Origin: Verrucomicrobiota bacterium
GTDB taxonomy: Bacteria > Verrucomicrobiota > Verrucomicrobiia > Limisphaerales > Fontisphaeraceae
Direction: 5' to 3'
Assembly (NCBI GenBank): GCA_037139415.1
Contig: JBAXGN010000046.1
Span: forward strand, 1 to 44,365
Length of the DNA: 44,365 bases
A program made the position numbers and the translations under genes. How positions within the stretch are numbered: the first letter of the stretch is position 1; each line of letters begins with the position of its first letter. Positions 19,323-30,101 of this stretch are shown in pieces. A model generated the notes under the pieces. It did not search any database and had not been told where the DNA came from. It saw only the letters and a program-made list of their open reading frames with translations.

Positions 19323-21272
19323 ATGACTGATTTTTTTGCCAGGCAGGCGCAAGCGAAAGCGCGGACCGCGACGTTGCTCATGTATTTTACATTGGCAGTC
19401 GGGTTGACGGTGTTGGCGGTTTATAGCGCGGTGTATTTGACGGCCTCGCTGGTGTTGGCGAACCATGCTCATAAGCTCGCATTTTGGAATGGGCCATGGT
19501 TGGCAGGCACCGGCGGTGTCGTGTTGCTGGTCGTCGGCATTGGTTGCCTGATCAAGCATCAAGAGTTGGCCGTCGGCGGGTCGTCGGTCGCGGTCGCGCT
19601 GGGCGGGCGGTTGGTGTCACCTCGCACCAGTGATCCGTATGAACGCCGGTTGTTGAATATTGTGGAGGAGTTGTCTATTGCCTCGGGGTTGCCGGTGCCG
19701 CAGGTATATGTGTTGGAGCGTGAGGAAGGCATCAACGCGTTTGCGGCAGGGCGCACCCCCGGCGATGCGGTCGTGGCAGTGACGCGCGGCGCCTTGCAAT
19801 GGCTGACCCGCGCCGAGCTGCAAGGGGTGATGGCCCATGAGTTCAGCCATATATTAAATGGCGATATGCGCCTGAATTTCCGCCTCATCGGGTGGATCGC
19901 GGGGATTCTCGGGATTTCCCTGATCGGCAAAGTGCTGTTGTTCGATATTACATTTGAGAAGGAGACCATTCCGCTGAAACTCCTGGGTTTGCTGCTCGTC
20001 GCTGTGGGGGCGGTGGGGGCGTTCTTCGGGTATCTGATTCAGGCGGCGGTATCGCGGCAGCGGGAGTACCTGGCGGATGCCTCTGCCGTGCAGTTCACCC
20101 GGCTGCCGGATGGTTTGGCTGGGGCGCTGAAGAAAATCGGTTCCGTGGCGTCCGGGGCGACCATCAAAACCACCAAGGCATGTGAGGCGAGCCACTTGTT
20201 TTTCGGCAATGCGAAGGTGAGTTGGTTTGAGACGCATCCACCACTGGTGCAGCGCATTCAGGCGTTGGATCCGACGTTCACTGGCACGTTCCCCGCCATC
20301 ACCAAACCGCCGCTGTTTGACGTGCTGTGCCCGGCCGTCCATCCGCCCCCGTTGCCACGTAAGTCTGCGGTGGCGGCTATTCCACCCGTTATTCCACCCG
20401 TCATTCCGCCAATGCTGCCGGTGCCACCGGTGGGGAAGGTGACGGTGCAACAGTTTTTCCAACAAGCCGCTGCTCCCATTTGCTTGGAATTGCAAGGGGC
20501 AGCGGACATCCGGGAGGCGTTGCCGCCGGCGGTGCTCGCCGCGACGCGTGATCCCTTCAGCGCCATGATGCTGGTTTATGGGATGTTGCTGGGCGATGGC
20601 GACGAACCGGTGCGCACCAAGCAGTGGCTGGAATTGGAACAGGAGACTTCTCCGGCCATCACGCAGGAGGTCCGGACGTTGTTTCCGAGCATCCAAGCGG
20701 TGCCCCGGAAAGCCCGGCTGGCCGTTGTGGATCTGGCCATTCCGGCGCTGCGCACGATGTCCACCAACCAATATGAAGGTTTTCAACGGGTGTTGACGGT
20801 GTTGATCATGAGCGACCAACAGGTGGACCTTTTTGAGTTTGCCCTGCAACAGGTGCTACGAAGGCATTTGGATGCCGCTTTTCGCTCGGCCCCGAAACGG
20901 GTGATTCATTATTATGCGCCTAAGGCGCTGTTGCGTGAAGGAGCCTTGTTGGTCTCCGCCCTGGCGTGGGTGGGGCAGGATGGCCCAGCCCAAGTGGAGG
21001 CCGCCTTTCAGACTGGCGTCCGGGCGCTGCCCGCCGCTTGGGCCGGGTTGACGCTGCTGTCCCGGGAAGAGTGTCATCCGGGGAATCTGGAGGCCGCCTT
21101 GGATCGCTGTCGGCAGGCTGTCCCGGGGCTGCGCTCCCAAATCCTGAATGCCTGCGTCCACACCGTGGCGGCGGATGGGGTGCTGCGGGAGGCGGAAATT
21201 GAGTTGCTGCGGGCGATTGCGGATGCCTTGGAATGCCCCATTCCCCCCTGGCTGACGACGCATCCGGAATGA
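19323..21272 (+). CDS. M48-family membrane metalloprotease with C-terminal TerB-like domain
   Basis: A 649-residue membrane zinc protease of the HtpX/Ste24 type (M48). Two N-terminal helices (about residues 16-45 and 57-75) precede the catalytic domain. The zinc-binding motif HEFSH is at residues 172-176, followed by ILNGDMRLNFR. The third ligand is E248 in QREYLADASA. Two more hydrophobic segments lie at about 190-245. After the protease domain there is a Pro-rich linker (about 335-375, with repeated IPPVIPP). A helical C-terminal region follows and ends in a TerB-like stretch (ILNACVHTVAADGVLREAEI). The length is longer than HtpX (about 290) and fits the long M48 type. It likely degrades misfolded membrane proteins, by family analogy. 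Confidence 0.85.
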   Translation: MTDFFARQAQAKARTATLLMYFTLAVGLTVLAVYSAVYLTASLVLANHAHKLAFWNGPWLAGTGGVVLLVVGIGCLIKHQELAVGGSSVAVALGGRLVSPRTSDPYERRLLNIVEELSIASGLPVPQVYVLEREEGINAFAAGRTPGDAVVAVTRGALQWLTRAELQGVMAHEFSHILNGDMRLNFRLIGWIAGILGISLIGKVLLFDITFEKETIPLKLLGLLLVAVGAVGAFFGYLIQAAVSRQREYLADASAVQFTRLPDGLAGALKKIGSVASGATIKTTKACEASHLFFGNAKVSWFETHPPLVQRIQALDPTFTGTFPAITKPPLFDVLCPAVHPPPLPRKSAVAAIPPVIPPVIPPMLPVPPVGKVTVQQFFQQAAAPICLELQGAADIREALPPAVLAATRDPFSAMMLVYGMLLGDGDEPVRTKQWLELEQETSPAITQEVRTLFPSIQAVPRKARLAVVDLAIPALRTMSTNQYEGFQRVLTVLIMSDQQVDLFEFALQQVLRRHLDAAFRSAPKRVIHYYAPKALLREGALLVSALAWVGQDGPAQVEAAFQTGVRALPAAWAGLTLLSREECHPGNLEAALDRCRQAVPGLRSQILNACVHTVAADGVLREAEIELLRAIADALECPIPPWLTTHPE

Positions 21273-21307
21273 TTAATATATTTAATACAAAATTTTTAAG
21301 GAAAAGT

Positions 21308-21336
21308 TTGACAAGCAACGTGAATGCGTCGTAAAT
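21308..21336 (+). promoter_or_regulatory. Weak candidate promoter for gdhA
   Basis: TTGACA at 21308-21313 is followed after 17 bases by GTAAAT, a poor -10. It lies in the 245-base gap before the gdhA start at 21518. No other gene was recognised in that gap. Confidence 0.25.
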
Positions 21337-21373
21337 GCGCGCTGACCAATGATGTTGCGGAAAAGCCATGTAG

Positions 21374-22858
<1,485 letters not shown>

Positions 22859-22874
22859 AATCGGTAGTTTTCAG

Positions 22875-22919
22875 GGTGGGCGTGGTTGGTGGCAACATCA
22901 GCCGCGCCCGCCGTTTTTT
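22875..22919 (+). terminator. Intrinsic terminator after gdhA
   Basis: A 12-base stem (22875-22886 with 22901-22912, allowing three G-T pairs) encloses a 14-base loop and is followed by GTTTTTT. It starts 16 bases after the gdhA stop. Confidence 0.75.
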
Positions 22920-23066
22920 ACTGAACTTGTTTTTGATCAGTCTATTGCAGCAATTAGCTGACGGCGAGTGGTGATTCATGACCAGTGCAAAAGTAGCCTG
23001 GTTGTAACACGCGGGCAGGGTTTTTGCATTGTGTTTGAGTGTGTGGTGTATATATTGAGACCGTTC

Positions 23067-24023
23067 ATGGCTAGTGACGAAACAAATATCCAGCAGCCGG
23101 TGAAGACTGCCGGGAAAGAAATTCGGGAATTCCTTGAGGCATTCCCGAATAAGGCTTTTTTTTCTGTGGTAGCTTTGGGATGGTTGGCGCTGTTTTATTT
23201 CTATGGGAACTCCACCTTTGGTTATGTTTCTACGAACAGTTTGTTTCGATGGTTGCATGGAGTGTACCAAAGTAGCGATGATGATGCGCACGGTTACCTG
23301 ATCCCCTTTGTGGTGGTTGGCTTATTGTGGTGGCGACGCAACGATATTATCGGGCTGAAAAAGGATGTGTGTTGGCCCGCATTGTTACTGGTTATCCTAG
23401 GTTGCGCGATGCATGTTCTGGGCTATATGGTGCAACAGCCCCGTATTTCATTGGTGGCTTTTGTATTGGGGTTGTATGGGATCACCGGGCTGTTTTGGGG
23501 GGGGGCTTGGATGCGTCAAGCGTTCATTCCATTTTTCATGTTCGTTTTTTGTGTTCCGGTATCGGCGATATCTGAATCTTTGACCGTGCCCTTGCGGTTG
23601 TTGGCCACCAAGATCACTGCTTGGGTGGCGCAGCACATTCTCGGCATCGGGGTATTACAAGTGGGTAATCGGCTGCTGGAGCCGGAAGGCCGGTATAGCT
23701 ATGAAGTGGCGGCGGCTTGCAGTGGCATTCGCAGCCTGACGGCCATGCTGGCCATTACCACCGTCTTTGGTTTAGTGCAATTTAACCGTTCGTGGAAACG
23801 CCTGATGATGATGCTGTTAGCAGTACCATTGGCGATTGTGGCGAACGTCGTGCGCTTACTCATGATCGTGGTTGCGGCGGAAATATTCGGTCAACGCGGT
23901 GGGTATTATGTGCATGATAGCGAGTGGTTGAGTCTGATACCATACGTGCCCGCCATGGTCGTCGTTTTCCTGATTGGCAACTGGATGCGTGATAAGACCA
24001 CTAAGGAGGACCGTCCCGCGTGA
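23067..24023 (+). CDS. Exosortase/archaeosortase-family transpeptidase
   Basis: A 318-residue membrane cysteine protease-transpeptidase with about eight helices. Exosortases cleave C-terminal PEP-CTERM-type sorting signals of exported proteins. The three family active-site residues are all present: Cys218 in AAACSGIRSL, Arg263 in ANVVRLLMIV, and His283 in YYVHDSEWL. The N-terminal DAHGYLIPFVVVGLLWWRR is also a family landmark. The ATG at 23067 (MASDETNIQQP) is chosen; upstream codons in frame do not look like protein. It overlaps the next gene by 4 bases (GTGA). No obvious PEP-CTERM substrate is encoded in the window. The neighbours are exopolysaccharide genes, the usual company of exosortase. 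Confidence 0.92.
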   Translation: MASDETNIQQPVKTAGKEIREFLEAFPNKAFFSVVALGWLALFYFYGNSTFGYVSTNSLFRWLHGVYQSSDDDAHGYLIPFVVVGLLWWRRNDIIGLKKDVCWPALLLVILGCAMHVLGYMVQQPRISLVAFVLGLYGITGLFWGGAWMRQAFIPFFMFVFCVPVSAISESLTVPLRLLATKITAWVAQHILGIGVLQVGNRLLEPEGRYSYEVAAACSGIRSLTAMLAITTVFGLVQFNRSWKRLMMMLLAVPLAIVANVVRLLMIVVAAEIFGQRGGYYVHDSEWLSLIPYVPAMVVVFLIGNWMRDKTTKEDRPA

Positions 24024-24769
24024 ACGCCAAAGTCATTGTGGCCGGGTTGCTCGTGTTGGCATTTGCCGGTGTGACCGCCGTTACACTGGATTATGTGAAA
24101 GGCCATCATCGCCTGACGCCGCCGGGAGTCAAGGTAGTACCGGAAGCGCTGAAAGACGAAGATGGCAAACCGGTGGGTACCAACAGCGTGTATTTGCCAC
24201 CGGTTGTTTTGGGTGGCAAAGGCAAACTCATGCCGGTAACCAAAATGGAACGGATCATGCTGCCGTCTGATACCACGTTCGGGCGCATGCTCTATGAATG
24301 GCCTGATCAACCAACGTTGTACACCAGTGTCGTTTTGATGGGTGCCGACCGAACCAGCATGCATGCAGCCCAGTATTGTTTGATTGGGCAGGGTTGGACG
24401 ATCGATGATACGCGGCAAATCTCGGTTCCCATCGCTCAACCGCGCGCTTACCAGATGCCGGTGACGCAATTACTTCTATCGCGTCAAGTGTCGCACAAAG
24501 AGGAAATGATGACGGTTCGGGCGATGTACCTCTATTGGTTTGTGAGCAACGATGGAGTTGTGGCGCAGACCGCCAAACACCACTGGGCCTCTTCCATGCA
24601 GGTTATCCGCGAAGGCACTGTCAAACGGTGGGCCTATGTGTCCATGTTAGCGTTGTATGCGCCGGGACAGGAGGCGTCAACATTGGCGCGGGTGAAACAG
24701 CTTATAGCTGAAATCGTGCCGCAAGTGCATCTTGATTCCACCCTTCCCGCCATGCTAACCAAACGCTAA
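24020..24769 (+). CDS. Exosortase-associated EpsI-type protein
   Basis: A 249-residue protein anchored by one N-terminal helix (VIVAGLLVLAFAGVTAVTL), with the rest outside the cytoplasmic membrane. The C-terminal part carries features of the EpsI/DUF3485 group: a conserved CLIGQGW block near residue 120, a YLYWFVSNDGVVA strand and a final helix. EpsI domains are often fused to or placed directly after exosortase, as here. The start is a GTG that overlaps the exosortase stop (GTGA), so translation is coupled. The biochemical role of EpsI is not established. A role in exosortase function or exopolysaccharide export is inferred from context. Confidence 0.8.
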   Translation: MNAKVIVAGLLVLAFAGVTAVTLDYVKGHHRLTPPGVKVVPEALKDEDGKPVGTNSVYLPPVVLGGKGKLMPVTKMERIMLPSDTTFGRMLYEWPDQPTLYTSVVLMGADRTSMHAAQYCLIGQGWTIDDTRQISVPIAQPRAYQMPVTQLLLSRQVSHKEEMMTVRAMYLYWFVSNDGVVAQTAKHHWASSMQVIREGTVKRWAYVSMLALYAPGQEASTLARVKQLIAEIVPQVHLDSTLPAMLTKR

Positions 24770-24830
24770 ATAAGACTTTCTTTTTTTGAAGCGTTGTGGT
24801 ACCAGTGGTCTTCTCGGACAACGATAAGTT

Positions 24831-26207
24831 ATGTTACGGCGATATCGCCAATTGCGCACGCGAATGCATCAGGTCGTGGACACGGCCTTGTTTATGGTTG
24901 CGTTTTGGCTCGCGCATATCCTTCGCACTTGCTGGGGCTGGAGTCATGATCCCATCGGGCCTTTCGATGATTATATCTGGCTGTGGGCGGTGATTCTGCC
25001 CGTGTCGCCATTTGTGCTGGAATGGCAGGGCGTCTATGGGCGTCCGGTGATTGCTACGCGTCGGGAGATGTTTTGGCCGTTATTCAAGGCCAGCGCGTGG
25101 GTGGCCGTGATCTGCATTCTGGCGACGTTTTTGGTGCGGGAACAGTTGGCGCGCGGCGTATTCCCCTTGTTCGGTGCGATTAGTTTGTTGCTGGTCCTCA
25201 TCAAGGAAGAGTGTCAGCGAGCGATTTATCGCACGAATTTTGGCATGGCTCAACTAAAACGGCGCGTCATCCTGGTGGGACGCAAAGTGGACAGTGACGG
25301 TTTCCGTGAAAGACTCCAACGGTCGTCGTTGCCCATCGAATTGGTGGCGGAACTGGATTTGAACCAACAATCCATCGAGAACCTGGCCGATCAGTTGCAC
25401 GAACTCTCTCCGAGCGGGGTGATTCTTTGTGCCAATCATGCGTACTTCCCTCAAATCGAGAAAGCCATCCAGATTTGTGAATTGGAGGGGGTGGATACCT
25501 GGTTGGTGGCCGACTTTTTCCGAACCAAGACCTTCCGCTTGAGCGCGGATGATTTCCACGGTCTGCCGGTGCTGGTTTTCAGCTCGGCACCCGAGGCATC
25601 CTGGCAGGCCGTGGTCAAGCAGTTTATGGATGTGGTTCTGGCGTTGCTGGGGTTGGTCGTATTGAGCCCCTTGTTTATGGTTCTGGCCATCCTCATCAAA
25701 TTCACCTCCAAAGGCCCCGTTCTGTTTCGTCAGCAGCGTTGCGGGCTGAACGGCCAGCCTTTTACCATGTATAAGTTTCGCACCATGGTGCTGGACGCGG
25801 AGGCGCGCCAGTACGAACTCGCCGCAAGGAATGAGATGAGCGGCCCGGTTTTCAAGGTGACCAATGATCCTCGTATCACTTCGGTTGGCCAGTTCCTTCG
25901 CAAGTTCAGTTTGGATGAATTGCCGCAAATTATCAATGTCTTGCGCGGTGAAATGAGCCTGGTGGGACCGCGTCCGCTCCCAGTCCACGAGGTCAAGCGA
26001 TTCGATAACCACGCTTTTCGCCGCCGTCTAAGCGTCAAGCCCGGGCTAACCTGCCTCTGGCAAATCAGCGGGCGCAACCAGGTGCAGGATTTCCGCGATT
26101 GGGTCCGCTTGGATCTCGAATATATTGATAATTGGTCCCTTTGGCTGGACATCAAAATCCTGTTCAAAACCGTTCCGGTCGTCATTGTGGGCACCGGTGC
26201 CAAGTAA
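24831..26207 (+). CDS. Polyprenyl-phosphate glycosyl-1-phosphate transferase (exopolysaccharide initiation)
   Basis: A 458-residue membrane enzyme that moves a sugar-1-phosphate from a nucleotide sugar to undecaprenyl phosphate, the first step of exopolysaccharide assembly. Four N-terminal helices occupy residues 15-125, a Rossmann-like segment follows (RRVILVGRKVDSDGF near 142), and a fifth helix lies near residue 265-285. The catalytic C-terminus has the family motifs GPVLFRQQRCGLNGQPF, MYKFRTMV, SLDELPQIINVLRGEMSLVG, PRPLP and GLTCLWQISGRN. This is the WbaP/WcaJ class; the exact sugar is not readable. It starts 61 bases after the EpsI-type gene and is followed 30 bases later by a nucleotide-sugar enzyme, so they likely form one operon. 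Confidence 0.92.
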   Translation: MLRRYRQLRTRMHQVVDTALFMVAFWLAHILRTCWGWSHDPIGPFDDYIWLWAVILPVSPFVLEWQGVYGRPVIATRREMFWPLFKASAWVAVICILATFLVREQLARGVFPLFGAISLLLVLIKEECQRAIYRTNFGMAQLKRRVILVGRKVDSDGFRERLQRSSLPIELVAELDLNQQSIENLADQLHELSPSGVILCANHAYFPQIEKAIQICELEGVDTWLVADFFRTKTFRLSADDFHGLPVLVFSSAPEASWQAVVKQFMDVVLALLGLVVLSPLFMVLAILIKFTSKGPVLFRQQRCGLNGQPFTMYKFRTMVLDAEARQYELAARNEMSGPVFKVTNDPRITSVGQFLRKFSLDELPQIINVLRGEMSLVGPRPLPVHEVKRFDNHAFRRRLSVKPGLTCLWQISGRNQVQDFRDWVRLDLEYIDNWSLWLDIKILFKTVPVVIVGTGAK

Positions 26208-26237
26208 AACCCAATCCACATCGTTCCGTTTTTACTT

Positions 26238-27227
26238 ATGAAAAAAAGCAAACGTCCGGCGGCCGTTGCCGCCCCAGTCGCCAAGACCGCCCTTCAACCT
26301 GTTTCTGTGGTAATGGGAGGCGCTGGTTTTTTAGGTTCGCACTTGGTGGATTATTTGTTGGCCCGCGAGCACAAGGTGGTGGTCATGGATAATTTCGTGA
26401 CGGGCTCGGTGGATAACATTGACCATCTGGCAGGCAACCGGAATTTCCGCTTTATCCAGCAGGATGTTACGGAATTTCTGTTTTTACAAGGCCCGGTGGA
26501 TTACGTATGGCACTTTGCCTCACCCGCCAGCCCGGTGGATTATCTGGAGTTACCCATCCAAACCTTGAAAGTGGGTTCGCTGGGCACCCATAAAGCGCTT
26601 GGGTTGGCGCGTGAAAAAGGCGCTCGCTTTCTGCTGGCTTCCACCTCGGAGGTCTATGGTGACCCTTTGGTTCATCCCCAGCGTGAGGAATACTGGGGCA
26701 ACGTCAATACCATTGGGCCGCGCGGATGCTACGATGAATCCAAACGATTCGCCGAAGCCATGGTCATGGCGTACCAACGCGAGCACAAGATGCAGACGCG
26801 CATCGTGCGCATTTTCAACACGTATGGACCGCGCATGCGCCTGCGGGATGGCCGGGTAGTGCCGGCGTTTGTCAGCCAAGCACTTAACCATGAGCCGCTT
26901 ACCGTGTTCGGCGAGGGGAATCAAACCCGTAGTTTTTGTTATTGTGCTGATTTGATCGAGGGCATTTACCGCTTAATGATGAGTGACTATTCTTTGCCGG
27001 TAAACATTGGTAACCCGCACGAAATCACGGTACTGGATTTTGCCAAGGAAATCATCCGCCTTACCGGGTCTCGCAGTCGTATCAGTTATAAGCCATTGCC
27101 GCAGGATGATCCTAAACAGCGCCGGCCGGATATTACCAAGGCGCGTACCATGCTTGGTTGGGAACCCGCCGTCAAATTGGAAGAGGGGCTGGCCAAGACA
27201 ATCGCCTATTTCCGCAACAAGATTTGA
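26238..27227 (+). CDS. UDP-glucuronate decarboxylase-like NAD-dependent enzyme (UXS group)
   Basis: A 329-residue short-chain dehydrogenase/epimerase. The NAD-binding motif GGAGFLG is at residues 27-33, the STSEVYGDP block at about 135-143 and the catalytic YDESK at 165-169. The block [20 protein letters not shown] (150-169) and the later [13 protein letters not shown] are typical of UDP-glucuronate decarboxylase, which makes UDP-xylose. A dTDP-glucose-type dehydratase is less likely. About 20 extra residues rich in Ala and Lys precede the fold. The product may feed the polymer started by the sugar transferase just upstream. Confidence 0.88.
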   Translation: MKKSKRPAAVAAPVAKTALQPVSVVMGGAGFLGSHLVDYLLAREHKVVVMDNFVTGSVDNIDHLAGNRNFRFIQQDVTEFLFLQGPVDYVWHFASPASPVDYLELPIQTLKVGSLGTHKALGLAREKGARFLLASTSEVYGDPLVHPQREEYWGNVNTIGPRGCYDESKRFAEAMVMAYQREHKMQTRIVRIFNTYGPRMRLRDGRVVPAFVSQALNHEPLTVFGEGNQTRSFCYCADLIEGIYRLMMSDYSLPVNIGNPHEITVLDFAKEIIRLTGSRSRISYKPLPQDDPKQRRPDITKARTMLGWEPAVKLEEGLAKTIAYFRNKI

Positions 27228-27335
27228 GCGCGTCCGAGGTAGTACGATGGCTTTAGTATCTGCGCTTGGCATCCGCAGTTGCGTTTGGGTGAAATTCCAT
27301 TATGGTTGGCTTGGTTTGATAATGGATTGAAGCCC

Positions 27336-28505
27336 ATGAATTGTTTGGCGGCACATTATCCACTGCCTCGCATTCGTGAGAAGGTGGAGCGCGGCGAACG
27401 GATTAATGAATCCGAAGCGTTGCAATTGCTGGAGTGCCGCGATCTGAATGCCGTCGGCACGCTGGCGGATTTGGCCCGTGAGCGGCGGGTTGGCAACCGG
27501 GCCAGCTATATCGTCAATCGCTATATCAATTATTCTAATTACTGCGTTCTTTCCTGTCAGTTCTGTGCCTTTTCCCGTAAGAAGCGCAATGGGGATGGAT
27601 TTGAATTATCCATTGAGGATATTGTCCAAAAGGCTCGGGAAGCCTTGGCGGTAGGCGTCACGGAATTACATATCGTTGGCGGGCTGCATCCCGGCCTGCC
27701 ATTTTCATATTACACCGACCTGTTGCGCACGCTGAAAGCGTTGGATGCCCGACTGCAACTGAAGTGCTTCACCGCCATTGAGATCCGACACTTGGCTTGG
27801 CTGGCCAAAAAGGGAATCGGTGATACGCTGGAGTTGTTGAAAGACGCCGGATTGGATTCCTTGACGGGTGGCGGGGCGGAAATTTTTAAAAAAGATGTCC
27901 GGGAAGCCATTGCGCGGGGTAAAGAGACTGCCGAAGAGTATCTTGATGTCCATCGCGTCTGGCACCGCATGGGAGGACGCAGTACCAGCACCATGCTCTA
28001 TGGCCATGTGGAAACACTGGCAGATCGGGTGGATCATTTGCGCCACCTGCGGGATTTGCAGGATGAAACCGGTGGATTTTGTGGTTTGATTCCGCTGCCG
28101 TACCAACCGGAAAACAATGCCATCCCGGTCCATCATGCTCCCACCGGATTTGACTCCCTCCGTACCATCGCGGTGAGCCGGATTTATCTCGATAATGTGG
28201 ATCATATCACGGCGTACTGGGTCGGCCTCGGGATGAAATTGGCCCAGGTGGCGCTGAGTTTTGGCGCGGATGATTTGCATGGGACGATTGGTGAGGAGCA
28301 TATTTTCCGCATGGCGGGAGCTAAATCTCCACAATTGCAAACCGAGTTGGAGATGGTCAAAGCCATTCGCGAGGTTGGACGGATACCGGTACAACGGAAC
28401 ACCTTTTATGAGCCGATCAAGATTTGGGAGGACTGGCAGACTGTGAAAATGGCTAATCACAAACAGGTTTCGCATATTTTACAGGAAAACTTGGTAACCG
28501 GGTAG
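27336..28505 (+). CDS. mqnE: Aminodeoxyfutalosine synthase (radical SAM), menaquinone pathway
   Basis: A 389-residue radical SAM enzyme of the futalosine route to menaquinone. It joins 3-(1-carboxyvinyloxy)benzoate and S-adenosylmethionine to give aminodeoxyfutalosine. The iron-sulfur motif C70-x3-C74-x2-C77 (NYCVLSCQFCAFSR) is present, followed by VGVTELHIVGGLHPGLP, which is typical of MqnE and its relative MqnC. Direct linkage to mqnA and the KKDVREAIARGKETAEEYL region favour MqnE. The ATG at 27336 gives the family start; the frame upstream to 27279 is open but not protein-like. It follows the UXS-like gene by 108 bases and precedes mqnA by 6 bases. Confidence 0.92.
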   Translation: MNCLAAHYPLPRIREKVERGERINESEALQLLECRDLNAVGTLADLARERRVGNRASYIVNRYINYSNYCVLSCQFCAFSRKKRNGDGFELSIEDIVQKAREALAVGVTELHIVGGLHPGLPFSYYTDLLRTLKALDARLQLKCFTAIEIRHLAWLAKKGIGDTLELLKDAGLDSLTGGGAEIFKKDVREAIARGKETAEEYLDVHRVWHRMGGRSTSTMLYGHVETLADRVDHLRHLRDLQDETGGFCGLIPLPYQPENNAIPVHHAPTGFDSLRTIAVSRIYLDNVDHITAYWVGLGMKLAQVALSFGADDLHGTIGEEHIFRMAGAKSPQLQTELEMVKAIREVGRIPVQRNTFYEPIKIWEDWQTVKMANHKQVSHILQENLVTG

Positions 28506-28511
28506 TCAACC

Positions 28512-29399
28512 ATGGATGACACTAACAAATTACCAAAATTGCGACTGGCCGCCAGGGAGACCATCGAGGAAATGACCCGGCGTGTGGACCGCCAGCAGCG
28601 TGCGGAAGGATTGCAACGGGAATCGCGGTTGGAAAATTCCCTTGCCCCTTTCCGGGTTGGTTCGGTGCCACACCTGAATGCCGCGCCGCTCACGCGTGGG
28701 TTGGAGGATCAAATTCTGTACGCCCCTCCCTCCCAATTGGCCGAGTTATTGCGGAATGACCAGTTGGATGCCGCGCTAATCAGCGTCACCGAGGTGTTGT
28801 TTTCTGATCGGTATGACGTGCTGGATGGGGTGGCGATTGGCTCTTTGGGGGAAGTGAAAAGCGTTTTTTTGGCTCATCGTAAGCCATTGGAAAGCCTGCG
28901 CGAGGTCTATTGCGACACGGCTTCTCTCACGAGTGTCAATCTGTTGAAAGTGATCTTGGCTGAGCGCGGCTTGCATCCTGAATATAAACCGCTTCCAGAT
29001 TATGAGTCTGCGTCCAATTTGGACGCTGTGATGCTGATAGGCGATCACGCGCTCAATTTTCTATTTAGTGGTCCACCGCATGAAATTCTCGACCTGGGGG
29101 CCGCGTGGAGCGAGTTGACCAGCCTGCCTTTTGTTTATGCGGTCTGGGCGTTGCGGCGCGGTGTTGAAAATGAGAAATTACGACGAATATTATTGGAAGC
29201 CAAGGACTTCGGGTTGGATACCATGGAGACATTACTCCTGAGTAGAAATGAATATGACTACGATTTTCGCAAGGATTACTTAACTTGGCATATTCATTAT
29301 CATTTCGGTACCGACGAACGTTGTGGATTGAACAAGTTTGCCGAACTGCTACAAAAACATCAGCAGTCGCCAATCTACCCTATTCACTTTGTAGCCTAG
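28512..29399 (+). CDS. mqnA: Chorismate dehydratase, menaquinone pathway
   Basis: A 295-residue MqnA that removes water from chorismate to give 3-(1-carboxyvinyloxy)benzoate, the substrate of MqnE. The periplasmic-binding-protein-like fold starts near residue 46 with FRVGSVPHLNAAPLTRGL. Conserved later parts include DAALISVTEVLF, VYCDTASLTSVNLLKVIL and VMLIGDHAL. The first 45 residues are an extra charged helical region (AARETIEEMTRRVDRQQRAE) not usual in MqnA. No later ATG suits the fold start, so the extension may be real. Six bases separate it from mqnE, and a perfect hairpin terminator follows 40 bases after the stop. mqnB-D are not in the window. Confidence 0.92.
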   Translation: MDDTNKLPKLRLAARETIEEMTRRVDRQQRAEGLQRESRLENSLAPFRVGSVPHLNAAPLTRGLEDQILYAPPSQLAELLRNDQLDAALISVTEVLFSDRYDVLDGVAIGSLGEVKSVFLAHRKPLESLREVYCDTASLTSVNLLKVILAERGLHPEYKPLPDYESASNLDAVMLIGDHALNFLFSGPPHEILDLGAAWSELTSLPFVYAVWALRRGVENEKLRRILLEAKDFGLDTMETLLLSRNEYDYDFRKDYLTWHIHYHFGTDERCGLNKFAELLQKHQQSPIYPIHFVA

Positions 29400-29439
29400 T
29401 GCTGTTTACGATATGTCTATTTATTGGACAGTCTGTCTT

Positions 29440-29466
29440 AAAACTGTACACTTAATGTACAGTTTT
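29440..29466. terminator. Bidirectional-type hairpin terminator after mqnA
   Basis: A perfect 11-base stem (AAAACTGTACA / TGTACAGTTTT) with loop CTTAA lies 40 bases after mqnA. The arm ends in TTTT and more T-rich sequence follows. The A-run on the other side makes it usable from both strands. The rest of the 335-base gap before the prepilin holds the promoter at 29586 and AT-rich leader. Confidence 0.75.
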
Positions 29467-29585
29467 CGGTTTTTCTGGCATGGTTTTAAACAGTATTCGT
29501 CACCTGTTTGAATTGGTATCCCCCTTTGTTTTCAGGGATAAATTCTGTCTGTAGGGTATTATGGGCATATATTTATAGTTCATAT

Positions 29586-29613
29586 TTGACATTGGCACAA
29601 GGTGTGCTATACT
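29586..29613 (+). promoter_or_regulatory. Sigma70-type promoter of the prepilin gene
   Basis: TTGACA at 29586-29591 and TATACT at 29608-29613 are 16 bases apart, close to the ideal. Transcription would start near 29620 and give a leader of about 115 bases before the ATG at 29735. This is the best promoter match in the window and suggests high expression. Confidence 0.7.
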
Positions 29614-29734
29614 ATTTTGTACGGTCGGCATACGGTAATCAGTGAACGAAGATTGTACTAATAATTGGACTGTATGCCATGTTCACGCCGTGTACGGTAA
29701 AACAAAAAAACAAAACACAGAAAGAACAAAGCAT

Positions 29735-30085
29735 ATGAAACTGCAAACCTCGCGCCAGAGCGCCTTCACATTGGTAGAAATCATGATCGTTGTGGCGATC
29801 ATCGGCTTATTGGCCGCCATCGCCATTCCGAACTTCGTGAAAGCCCGCACCACGGCCCAGAAGAATGCCTGCATCAACAACTTGCGGCAGATTGATGGTG
29901 CCAAGGAACAGTGGGCGCTCGAAAATAAGAAGACCACGGCGGATACCCCCGTGACCTCCGATCTGATCGGGGCCACCTCTTATATCAAGCAGTCCCCGTC
30001 CTGCCCTGGTGCTGGTACGTATTCATTCAATGCGGTCGGGACCAAACCGGCCTGCAGTGCCGCGACCAGCGATCATACCCTGTAA
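29735..30085 (+). CDS. Type IV pilin-like prepilin (N-terminal methylation motif)
   Basis: A 116-residue prepilin or pseudopilin. The leader MKLQTSRQSA is followed by FTLVEIMIVVAIIGLLAAIAIPNF, shown here as the class III signal, with the conserved Glu at position +5. The residue before cleavage is Ala rather than the usual Gly. The mature part has the long hydrophobic alpha-1 helix, NNLRQIDGAKEQWAL typical of short verrucomicrobial pilins, and two Cys near the C-terminus that could form a D-loop disulfide. I start at 29735 because this gives a normal leader. The gene stands alone between a strong promoter and a strong terminator, as expected for an abundant structural protein. No pilus assembly genes are in the window. 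Confidence 0.9.
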   Translation: MKLQTSRQSAFTLVEIMIVVAIIGLLAAIAIPNFVKARTTAQKNACINNLRQIDGAKEQWALENKKTTADTPVTSDLIGATSYIKQSPSCPGAGTYSFNAVGTKPACSAATSDHTL

Positions 30086-30101
30086 TCGTAGGGTTGACTT
30101 C

